Below, piece by piece: positions 17,237 to 24,584 of a stretch of DNA of 64,000 nucleotides. Position 1 is the first letter of the stretch, and the number at the start of each line of letters is the position of its first letter. Both the position numbers and the translations under genes were made by a program. The DNA is from Nitrosospira lacus. GTDB lineage: Bacteria > Pseudomonadota > Gammaproteobacteria > Burkholderiales > Nitrosomonadaceae. The DNA is taken from the NCBI RefSeq assembly GCF_000355765.4, contig NZ_CP021106.3, forward strand, positions 1,769,137-1,833,136, written 5' to 3'. Below the pieces are notes generated by a model that was given only the letters and a program-made list of their open reading frames with translations, was not told the origin of the DNA and did not search any database.

Positions 17237-17484
17237 TCTCTTGATTCCTTAATAAGTAGTGCAGGAAAAGTAGAAGGGGAAATCATGGCGTGCAATTCCG
17301 CGGTGGTTTCACCAGAGAAGAGTTGGCGTACTGAGGGTGGATATAAGCTATTTAAATGCAAGAAATCTCCTGGATGAATTTCCAGGCTTGCTGCAAGGGG
17401 CGCGAAACGATTGAGGACGGTTTTCGGGGAAATGATCAAATAACGCTCCATGAGGGATCTATTCCAGAAGTTAGTCACATGCAT
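17233..17484 (-). CDS. Small hypothetical protein, first of a coupled pair
   Basis: An 83-residue frame starting MHVTNFWNRSLMERYLIISP. The central part KTVLNRFAPLAASLEIHPGD and LHNSLYPPSVRQLFSGE-like region are plausible for a small cytosolic protein, but no domain is known to me. The open frame begins at a TTG one codon earlier; neither start has a good ribosome site, and Met-13 (MERYLIIS) is an alternative. Shares an ATGA overlap with the next frame. Confidence 0.3.
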   Translation of the reverse strand: MHVTNFWNRSLMERYLIISPKTVLNRFAPLAASLEIHPGDFLHLNSLYPPSVRQLFSGETTAELHAMISPSTFPALLIKESRE

Positions 17485-17904
17485 CAAGAGATCCCACGGA
17501 TGGCTACCTTAAAGCAAAATCTTTACAGGAATATGAAAAATCGGTTTATTTTCAAATCATGGGCATATTGTCGCCGCATTGACGGTTCCTGTTTGTGTGG
17601 CACCGCACAGAAGTTTCTTTTGGCATGGCATCTCATTGCGAGTGATCCATTCGAGCTGTAAAGTGATGATGCCATGGGTCTTCCCAGCCGGGGGATGGAC
17701 AAAAATCTGAAGATGCTCTTCGTTTCACAAACCGCCTGATTCAGCATAGGTAATGATCGGCACTTTTCCTTGCCTTCTTGCGAATACCGGTATCTGGCAT
17801 TGCATAAATACAAAAAATCCATCCAGGGCCGCCTGCTGCGAATAGATTGGCTTATCATTATCGATTAATTGAGTCATCAAATTGATTCCGGATATCAGGT
17901 ACAT

Positions 17905-19878
17905 ATGTTTGAGCGGGTTATGACAAACAGAGCCAATGCGCGCACACCCCAGGACTTCTATTCTGCTGGCACGAATGCGAAGCCCTGGTATCGATCGCGC
18001 AGATTCAGCATTTTCAGCATTGTCTTTTTAATCAGCGTCACCATTGGCCTGGTTTACGACTACAGCCGTCCCGCCATTTACCGCAGCAGCGCGACATTGT
18101 TAACTTCGGCAATGACCGCTATTGACCGGGAAAGCGGCGATCCGGACGTTCAGCATGTTGCTATCCAAAGGCAGATCCTGCTGGGGCATGAACTGATCGC
18201 TGAAACCTTGTCGCGGCTCAAGGCGGCCGATAAATCCCTGCTCCGCCTCACGGCGTCCGATATACAGGCTCTGCTTCATGTTGAACCCGTCTCCGAAACC
18301 AATCTCGTTGAAATCCAGGCGGAAGATTCCGATCCGAAGTTCTTGCCCATTCTCATCAATACGTGGATAGATGTGTACCTTGACGCGCGGAATGAAGAAG
18401 TCAAACGACTGACGAGCGATACGACCCGAATTCTTGAGGACGAATTGAAAGGCCTGGCCGATAAGATGGAGTCTGCCCGGACAGAACTGGAGGCTTACAG
18501 AACAGCTCATGATATTTCCTCGACCGGACGGGAGGAAAATGAAGCGTTGGCTCGCCTTAAAGGCTTGACCGACTCGCTCAACAAGGCCAGCGAAGAGGAA
18601 GTCAAGGCCAGGGCAAATGTGGACGCTATAAAATCGGCCATCGCCCGGGGGAAGACTGTCGTCCCGAATGACGAGAAGGGCAGTGTGACCGAGCTCCAAT
18701 TGCGCTTGCAAAATTTACGCGAGAAGCTGGCGGACCTGGATAAAAGATATACCCGCGAATATATCAATCTGCATCCCGAATTTAAATTTATTCCGGAGCA
18801 AATCAAGGAACTGGAAACGACAATCAAAAGTAAGCACCAGGAAGGCAGAGACGTGGTCCTGGCCGATGCGGAAGTGGTTTATGCCGCTGCGCAGCAGACC
18901 ACGCGGGAAATTCGCAGTCAACTGAATGAACACAAGCACCAGGCATCGGCTTTCACTACGAAATTCGCAAAACATGATGCATTGAAAACCGACCTGGAAA
19001 GCCTGGAGAAACTCCACCGTGAAACGCAGGAGCGACTAGTACAGGTCAAAACGGGACAAAAAGAAAAATACCCGCAGGTAACGGTCATTAGCCGGGCCTA
19101 TGAGTCCAGGGATCCGGTGAGGCCGGATTATGGCCGTGATGCGCTGATCGCCATAGCGGTTTCCTTGTTACTGGGTCTTTTCAGTGTATGGGTTTTTGAG
19201 TATTTAACGCAGAGAAAGGAAGAACAACCATCGCCGATAGCGGTTTTCGGGATACACAGCTATCCCTCCACCGGCCGGGAACTGGCTAATTATCCTTCGC
19301 CCCCGCCTATTTCGCTGGATAGTAAAACAGAACATGCGCTGAGGGGTCCTTCGGCCAGGGAGCTCTCCAGTCATCAGCTGAGGATTCTGCTCAAAGCTTC
19401 AAATCTGAAGGCGAGGCAGTTGATCAGTCTTCTGCTCAGCGGTCTGAGCGTTGACGAAGCCGCCGCCTTGCGGCCGGGCCAGATCGATCTGCAGGCGGCA
19501 ACCCTCTCGGTTACCGGGAGAACGCCAAGAACCATTCCCATGAGCGGGGCGCTTAAATCATCATTTGAGCAATCGGGTGGCCTCCCCGCATGGAATCCGG
19601 ATGATCCCGGATTGCGGATCGATCTTTCCGCCGCCCTGGTTTGCGCGGCGGTGGATTCGGGGTTGCCCGATCCCCAGGAAATTACCGCCGAAGCCATCCG
19701 GCATAGCTATATCGCTTATCTTGTCCGGCAGGGGTTGCGGCTGTCGGATCTTGAACAAATCACCGGTTACCTGGAGCCTTCCGTTGTTTCTGGCTATAGC
19801 GCCTATTCACCCCCGCAACAAGGCCGTCATATTTACGAAATAGAACTCCTGCACCCGGCATTGATGACGAGTGCCTGA
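17905..19878 (+). CDS. Wzz/GumC-type polysaccharide co-polymerase fused to a tyrosine-recombinase-like domain
   Basis: Inner-membrane chain-length regulator with an odd tail. A first membrane helix (FSIFSIVFLISVTIGLVYDY) is followed by the Wzz beta-alpha domain (YRSSATLLT), about 250 residues of coiled coil (from LEDELKGLADKMESARTELE), the pre-helix VTVISRAYESRDPVRPDYGR and a second helix (ALIAIAVSLLLGLFSVWVFE). No BY-kinase domain follows. Instead the last 170 residues read like a phage-integrase core: RQLISLLLSGLSVDEAAALR, PGQIDLQAATLSVTGR, TPRTIPM, EAIRHSYIAYLVRQGLRLSD and LEQITGYLEPSVVSGYSAYS. The family's first Arg (GLR), the HxxR His and the GH His are replaced, so strand exchange is unlikely. 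The frame opens at a TTG at 17869; ATG 17905 (AGGT nearby) is preferred, ATG 17920 possible. Confidence 0.8.
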   Translation: MFERVMTNRANARTPQDFYSAGTNAKPWYRSRRFSIFSIVFLISVTIGLVYDYSRPAIYRSSATLLTSAMTAIDRESGDPDVQHVAIQRQILLGHELIAETLSRLKAADKSLLRLTASDIQALLHVEPVSETNLVEIQAEDSDPKFLPILINTWIDVYLDARNEEVKRLTSDTTRILEDELKGLADKMESARTELEAYRTAHDISSTGREENEALARLKGLTDSLNKASEEEVKARANVDAIKSAIARGKTVVPNDEKGSVTELQLRLQNLREKLADLDKRYTREYINLHPEFKFIPEQIKELETTIKSKHQEGRDVVLADAEVVYAAAQQTTREIRSQLNEHKHQASAFTTKFAKHDALKTDLESLEKLHRETQERLVQVKTGQKEKYPQVTVISRAYESRDPVRPDYGRDALIAIAVSLLLGLFSVWVFEYLTQRKEEQPSPIAVFGIHSYPSTGRELANYPSPPPISLDSKTEHALRGPSARELSSHQLRILLKASNLKARQLISLLLSGLSVDEAAALRPGQIDLQAATLSVTGRTPRTIPMSGALKSSFEQSGGLPAWNPDDPGLRIDLSAALVCAAVDSGLPDPQEITAEAIRHSYIAYLVRQGLRLSDLEQITGYLEPSVVSGYSAYSPPQQGRHIYEIELLHPALMTSA

Positions 19879-19899
19879 CAAGATTCGGGGGGCTGGAGT

Positions 19900-20988
19900 T
19901 TACGGGACTGAATCGGCGGTGGCCTGGCCGCGCCACTCCGCCTGCAGTAATGAAGTCCGTTCTGATTCCGGGAGATGACTGATTTCTTTTACCGTCTCAT
20001 AAAACTTGCCAAGGTTACCCTCATCCCGCGCCAGAAGCGCCTGAAATGCAGGTACCAGGCGTGTATAGGTGGAGATCGACGCGAGATACGCATTATTGAG
20101 ATGTTGCGCCAGCCACCGGTCATAGTTGCCGGGCCCGGTTTTGGTGGTCTGCAACCCGGAGAGTTTTTCGCGCAGCTCGGCAAAAATGCCTGCCTTGGCC
20201 GTACGTTTTTCCGCATTACTCAGGGTGGAGGCAAAAAGCGCTTCCAGCCTTTTGCGGTATTCGAGCATTATTTCGGCGGAAACGGCTTTCCTTTTTTGGG
20301 CCGCCTCAAATGCGGCTTGCTGTTCATCTGTCCCATTATCGTTCAGCCACCGGCCTATGCCTTCCAGTTCGACCGCAGTTGCAAAGGATTCATTGAAAGT
20401 GCTGTCATCACGCACATACACAACCTGATGGGCAAGCTCGTGAAATATCAACTGGGCGAGTTCAATATCGGAATAGCCAAGGAACGTATTGAGTATGGGC
20501 TCCTTGAACCAGCCTAGCGTGGAGTAGGCACGGACTCCGCCGACCGTTACGTCATAACCCTTTGTCCTGAGTCCTTCCGCAAAGCGTTCAGCCTCGATTT
20601 TTGAGAAGAAACCGCGATAGCTGACACAGCCAGCCGCCACGAAACACCATTTCTCAAGTTCCAGCGATAGCTCGGGGGCGGCGGATACATTCCAGATCGC
20701 GTACGGGCGCCCGATGTCGGCATAAGTCGTGAAGCTCTGGTTATCCGGGAGTTCAAGTTCGCGGATGGCAAACTCGCGCAGCCTGGCCACCGTGGTGAGG
20801 GAGCGTTTCAATGCCTCCCCGGTGCCGGGATCGGCGATAATCTCGCTGATGGGCCGGGTGCGGTGCCGGATATCAAGATGGCCATCCACTGCTTGCGCGT
20901 AATAGCCGAGATTGGCGCAACCCCCCAAAAAAATGGCAAGGCCTATGGCAAGGTTCAGCGTCAGCGGACGCCATATTCGCAAAGACAT
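19900..20988 (-). CDS. Predicted aminopeptidase lipoprotein (DUF2265 family)
   Basis: Periplasmic, probably outer-membrane-anchored zinc peptidase of 362 residues. The signal sequence ends in a lipobox (IFLGGCANLGYY, modified Cys24). The metal motif is LIFHELAHQVVYVRDDSTFN followed by ESFATAVE: HELAH supplies two His ligands and the catalytic Glu, and the downstream Glu is the third ligand. YAQAVDGHLDI and GGVRAYSTLGWFKEPILNT are typical of this predicted-aminopeptidase family. It is four bases downstream of the lipase-like gene on the same strand, forming an operon. Substrate unknown. Confidence 0.88.
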   Translation of the reverse strand: MSLRIWRPLTLNLAIGLAIFLGGCANLGYYAQAVDGHLDIRHRTRPISEIIADPGTGEALKRSLTTVARLREFAIRELELPDNQSFTTYADIGRPYAIWNVSAAPELSLELEKWCFVAAGCVSYRGFFSKIEAERFAEGLRTKGYDVTVGGVRAYSTLGWFKEPILNTFLGYSDIELAQLIFHELAHQVVYVRDDSTFNESFATAVELEGIGRWLNDNGTDEQQAAFEAAQKRKAVSAEIMLEYRKRLEALFASTLSNAEKRTAKAGIFAELREKLSGLQTTKTGPGNYDRWLAQHLNNAYLASISTYTRLVPAFQALLARDEGNLGKFYETVKEISHLPESERTSLLQAEWRGQATADSVP

Positions 20989-20992
20989 GATC

Positions 20993-21658
20993 CTAAGGCT
21001 GCCGGTTTAAAGGAGGATCGGGTAAAAAATGGCCGGATCGCAAGAATGAACAGGCCTGGCGGATCAATGCGGCGGATAGCAGCATCCCGGAATGACTCAC
21101 ATCAAGCACTATTTCGTCGCTGGTGCCCGGCATCCTCGTTTCCTCGACCGCCACCACACCGTCGTTGGGATGCGGCAAGCGGGATATCAACCTGCCACCC
21201 CCGATACTCTTGCGGCCCGCGATCACTCCGAGTTCGTATTGGCCATTCCACCCAGGAAATTTCTGGCTTAACCATTGTGGCATGCTGTGTCCGAGAATGT
21301 ATCGTCCCGGCGCGATTCGTGCAAGCCTCGCTGCCACGCAACTGCCGCCATAAGGGCTCCCCGCCAGAATAACGCGCCCCACTCGTGGCTGAGGATATTC
21401 CGCGAGCATCTGCAGCGCTAAAAGACCACCCAGGCTATGACCAATAAGATGGATGCGCGGCGCGGCAATATCCGCCACGAAGTTTGATAGCAATAATGCG
21501 TTCTGTGACAGCGAGTTGCGCATGGAAGGGTAGGAAAAAAAGACAGGATGAAAGCCGCACCGCCGCAGCCGAATTCCCATCAGTCTCATTACCCAGCCAC
21601 GCATCCACAGGCCATGCACGAGCACAACGGTGTCTTGATCGGCGGCCGCCCCTGGCAA
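20993..21658 (-). CDS. Alpha/beta-hydrolase, lipase-like, TTG start
   Basis: Cytosolic hydrolase of 221 residues: VVLVHGLWMRGWVM (oxyanion region), HLIGHSLGGLLAL (nucleophile Ser), HPNDGVVAVEET (Asp region) and VSHSGMLLS (catalytic His). It resembles the PGAP1/triacylglycerol-lipase-like group of short bacterial esterases. The start is a TTG at 21658, supported by GAGGAG five bases upstream and by the absence of any ATG near the required N-terminal strand. It forms a two-gene operon with the downstream aminopeptidase lipoprotein; joint action on envelope material is conceivable but not shown. Confidence 0.85.
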   Translation of the reverse strand: MPGAAADQDTVVLVHGLWMRGWVMRLMGIRLRRCGFHPVFFSYPSMRNSLSQNALLLSNFVADIAAPRIHLIGHSLGGLLALQMLAEYPQPRVGRVILAGSPYGGSCVAARLARIAPGRYILGHSMPQWLSQKFPGWNGQYELGVIAGRKSIGGGRLISRLPHPNDGVVAVEETRMPGTSDEIVLDVSHSGMLLSAALIRQACSFLRSGHFLPDPPLNRQP

Positions 21659-21723
21659 TTTTACTCCTCGACTGATTTCTTCGTATTTTACTCAGCATCC
21701 GTACAAATGAGAATAAAGAAAAA

Positions 21724-21786
21724 CCCCTGGATAAATTCCCGAGGCGCCGGCGCCGGCGCCGGCAAATCCAAGGATTTATTCAGGGG
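21724..21786. terminator. Long hairpin with GC-repeat core after a PEP-CTERM gene
   Basis: Arms CCCCTGGATAAATTCC (21724-21739) and GGATTTATTCAGGGG (21772-21786) are near-perfect complements. Between them lies a self-complementary core of repeated GCGCCG units (three tandem copies), so a tall stem can form. It lies downstream of the minus-strand PEP-CTERM gene, before the hydrolase gene, and probably ends transcription of the former. The AAAAA to the left gives a T-run on the minus strand. Confidence 0.65.
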
Positions 21787-21841
21787 CAGATAAGACAGGC
21801 TGATTCGTGTGCCCATCCGGCATCCATTCTGGTATGAGCTT

Positions 21842-22522
21842 CTACACCAGATTGATGCCTTGCTTCCTCCGGCGCGTCGTCCAGCCCATCAATCCCATGC
21901 CTATCAGGATCAATGCATAAGTGGCGGGTTCAGGAATGACACTTGCCGGGGGAATTGCATCGACCGCGCCGACAGTGGCACCATAAAAATACTCATAATC
22001 AGGCGTTGTAAAGAGGATATCGGTGTAGGTTCCAATAAACTTGAGCAGCCCATTACCTTCCCAGCCGGTGACAGAACTGCCGTTCTGGGTGAGCAAACCC
22101 CCGCCCCAATTGCCCGCACCCTGGCTTACTATGGTGAATGCCGCGTTGTCCAGGAAATTGAACGAGACGGGTACACCTGTTTGCCCCACGCTAAAAAGAC
22201 TTATGATCGGGTCAACTACTGCCTGGGAAAAATGAAAGCCATTTATTCCGCTGGTGCCGCCGGTCATCAGGAGCGTTCCATTTGTTTCCGGAGTATTTGT
22301 CACCTCGGCACTGGTAAACGAAGCCGGGACATTATAGATGTATGAACCATAATCCACCCCAAAGGTACTTCCAGTGTAGGTGACGTTGATGGTATTCGAT
22401 CCCTGGGTAAAGCTGCCGCTTGATGGTGATGTCCAATGGGTCCAGCTGGCCGTATCCAGGGGTATGGCTTGGGCAGGCGCAATAAACAGGACGCCGATAA
22501 TAGCTGTGAGTTTTCTTATCAT
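21842..22522 (-). CDS. PEP-CTERM sorting-domain protein
   Basis: Secreted protein of 226 residues with N-terminal signal (MIRKLTAIIGVLFIAPAQA) and C-terminal sorting signal: VIPEPATYALILIGMGLMGW followed by TTRRRK. Proteins with this tail are processed by an exosortase (XrtA/XrtB) and delivered to the cell surface, typically alongside exopolysaccharide. The mature part (about 170 residues, rich in Gly, Ser, Thr and Asn) has no recognised fold. ATG 22522 is chosen because GGAGATC precedes it; the frame is open to 22588. Two direct repeats lie 160-210 bases upstream and may be its activator site. No exosortase gene is in the window. Confidence 0.85.
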   Translation of the reverse strand: MIRKLTAIIGVLFIAPAQAIPLDTASWTHWTSPSSGSFTQGSNTINVTYTGSTFGVDYGSYIYNVPASFTSAEVTNTPETNGTLLMTGGTSGINGFHFSQAVVDPIISLFSVGQTGVPVSFNFLDNAAFTIVSQGAGNWGGGLLTQNGSSVTGWEGNGLLKFIGTYTDILFTTPDYEYFYGATVGAVDAIPPASVIPEPATYALILIGMGLMGWTTRRRKQGINLV

Positions 22523-22680
22523 TCTGGATCTCCTGATAATTTCATGCTTAAAATAAAATATTGTTGTATGACGGTTCATCACTTCCACCTCCTTGCCAGC
22601 AAAATCCTTTAAACCGCTCCGGGCATGAGGAAGAACCGGTGGATGATGCGGTACTATGACTTGCCTGGCTTTTCGTCACA

Positions 22681-22729
22681 ATTGGACCGAAGTACATCAA
22701 GCTGCGGTTTTTTTATTGGACTAAAGTAC
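22681..22729. promoter_or_regulatory. Two 15-bp direct repeats upstream of a PEP-CTERM gene
   Basis: ATTGGACCGAAGTAC (22681-22695) and ATTGGACTAAAGTAC (22715-22729) agree at 13 of 15 positions and are 34 bases apart, about three helical turns. The spacing and position 160-210 bases upstream of the minus-strand PEP-CTERM start suggest binding sites for a regulator. EpsA, the LuxR-type regulator at 9454, is one candidate. Binding is inference. Confidence 0.5.
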
Positions 22730-23055
22730 TAGGACGACAGGCGCGCTCGGCCGGGAAACCGGCACCGGAGGGCGGGGCGGGAAATCGGGGCTGCAAGAAA
22801 ACGGGGGAAGCATTTAGGCCGTATCGTTAGACTAAGCCGGGAGCAAATCAGTCACGCGGCAGGCATGACGCGATAGGAGCGGGAAACGAGAGCTGGCATT
22901 GCCGGGTTGTGAAGGGGGGTCGCACTTGCGGCGGGCGTTAAAATGGAAGGCCCGGATATTAATACGCGCTTGTCGTTCTTTTAGCGCCTTTCAGCCATGA
23001 TTCGATATATCCGGCCGATACAAGTGGACGCGGAGCCGGTCTACAGCGTCCTTTG
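22730..23055. other. Intergenic region, nothing recognised
   Basis: About 325 bases between the PEP-CTERM upstream repeats and the end of the DUF5996 gene. GC-rich with no gene-like frame, hairpin or RNA recognised. Confidence 0.4.
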
Positions 23056-24003
23056 TCATGTCGGGGTAATTTTTCGTTCCAGTGCCGGGCGATCCCAATT
23101 CGCCAGTGTAGCGGCGGCGTCGTAAGTAGTCTGGAGAAACAGAAGGAGGGTCTGCGCCGGATTTTCGGCTGTCCGTACAGCTTCGTACGGAAGGATAAAA
23201 AAATGGAGCTTGTCATGGAAATCGACTGCCTCCGGCTGAACGGGATACTTATCGAAACCGGCAGGAGAGGGATAAGCATAAGCATAGAAAGCCGCCTCGC
23301 CTAAACCCATTCCCGGCCAAAACCCGGCGCTCGACACTTCATGCGAATACGCGTCTTGCGTTACCCGGACAGCGACGTTGGGCGCGCCCCCGGGATGCTT
23401 CGGCGCGGTTCGCCCGGAAAACCGGGTTACGGCCAGATCAAGCCCTCCCCAGAAGAAATGCACCGGGCTCACCTTGCCCATGAAGCGGGCGCGGAAATCC
23501 TTGAAGATACAATCGGCATGCACGAGCGCATGCCAGAAACGAAAGATGGCTTCCGCATCGTAGCTCGCATGCTGATCATCATGCTCGAACGGGATGGCCA
23601 CTTCGATCTCAACCGGCCGGGCGAGAATCTTGACTTCGATTCCCAACTCGCTGAGTGCCTGCATTGTCTTGCGGTAGAAGCTGGCGACCGACATGGGCTC
23701 CAGGGCGAACGACCGCTCGGTACCTGATGATGTAGTAATCCGCAGCACGTGGGCGATAAAATCGAAGTCGATTGCAAACGTAAGCACTCCATAGGGAATG
23801 GGCGAGGTGGTGAGGCCGCGCGTGGTGACATAGAATGTCGAACCCCAGCAGTGATTGATGTCCGGCGAAAGCATCAACCGGATTTTGCCGACGATTTGTA
23901 TCCACATGTGGAAAGTGGTGCAGGTGTCCTCCCAATCCTTCAGCGGAGGCAGCTTGGGCCAATCACCGCGGGCATCAGCTACATAATGGGTCGTCATAGT
24001 CAT
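23056..24003 (-). CDS. DUF5996 family protein
   Basis: A 315-residue soluble protein with no signal peptide. The N-terminal WPKLPPLKDWEDTCTTFHMW, the WGSTFYVTTRGLTTSPIPYG segment, and FWPGMGLGEAAFYAYAYPSP near the C-terminus are the conserved blocks I associate with DUF5996. Function is unknown in the family. The conserved Trp/His/Asp-rich patches suggest an enzyme or ligand-binding fold rather than a structural role. GGAGGAA sits directly before ATG 24003. It stands alone, with an empty 500-base stretch upstream. Confidence 0.8.
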   Translation of the reverse strand: MTMTTHYVADARGDWPKLPPLKDWEDTCTTFHMWIQIVGKIRLMLSPDINHCWGSTFYVTTRGLTTSPIPYGVLTFAIDFDFIAHVLRITTSSGTERSFALEPMSVASFYRKTMQALSELGIEVKILARPVEIEVAIPFEHDDQHASYDAEAIFRFWHALVHADCIFKDFRARFMGKVSPVHFFWGGLDLAVTRFSGRTAPKHPGGAPNVAVRVTQDAYSHEVSSAGFWPGMGLGEAAFYAYAYPSPAGFDKYPVQPEAVDFHDKLHFFILPYEAVRTAENPAQTLLLFLQTTYDAAATLANWDRPALERKITPT

Positions 24004-24519
24004 TTCCTCCGATTGTTGGCAAGCGTCGCGCGGTTGTCTTCGCGTAGTGCGGATATGCCGTTATATTTCACCCCGGATCGCTTGCATGGGGCTGGAGAAC
24101 CCCTGCATAAGCCGTGGATCGCGTTGCCCGGAATCGGGGGATCCATCCGCGGTTTCCTGAGCGCATAATCATTTTCTAGACTACATTGTTATAAATAGCA
24201 AGACACGGAATAAATCGCGCCGCACCCGCGCCGGCTGAAATCGACCGCGCATTGATGGCCAAATAGGCCTCAAGCCCCATCGGAAGCAAACTCACATTCA
24301 AAAAAGGAGATAGCTATGTCACTTGATTTATCTCATCTTAGGATCGCATCTGCAGAGATAATATCCATAATATCCATGACCCGTTCCTTTCGGCCATAGA
24401 CACTGACACTCAGCGGCTAGCTAGGACTGAGCTCTCATGAGTTGTAAAATGTTAGCGTGCTTTAAATTCCGATTCGTGAGCTGACCCCTATTACAGGTTA
24501 CTGAAAAGGAGATTGTGAA
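24004..24519. other. Intergenic region with an orphan ribosome site and mini-frame
   Basis: About 515 bases. The only notable element is AAAAAAGGAGATAGCT followed by ATG at 24317, a strong ribosome site that opens a frame of fewer than 30 codons (MSLDLSHLRIASAE...). It may be the beginning of a lost gene or a leader peptide. Nothing else was recognised. Confidence 0.35.
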
Positions 24520-24582
24520 ATGGTAAAAAGTGCCCGACGTGAATATCTTGAAACCATGGACTCCGTTGCCGTTTCCCGGTAA
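24520..24582 (+). CDS. Possible 20-residue leader peptide coupled to the ankyrin gene
   Basis: AAAAGGAGATTGTGAA precedes ATG 24520, a far better ribosome site than that of the ankyrin gene itself. The frame reads MVKSARREYLETMDSVAVSR and stops at TAA 24580-24582, two bases before ATG 24585. Ribosomes ending here could restart on the ankyrin gene. A frame beginning MIGSARWEAG lies at the corresponding place before the second ankyrin gene, but it does not stop there. Small and unproven. Confidence 0.35.
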   Translation: MVKSARREYLETMDSVAVSR

Positions 24583-24584
24583 GA

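Noticed and set aside
17869-17904. TTG start (12 codons upstream) for the Wzz-type gene
   Set aside because: No ribosome site before TTG 17869, whereas ATG 17905 has an AGGT at reasonable distance; not decisive.
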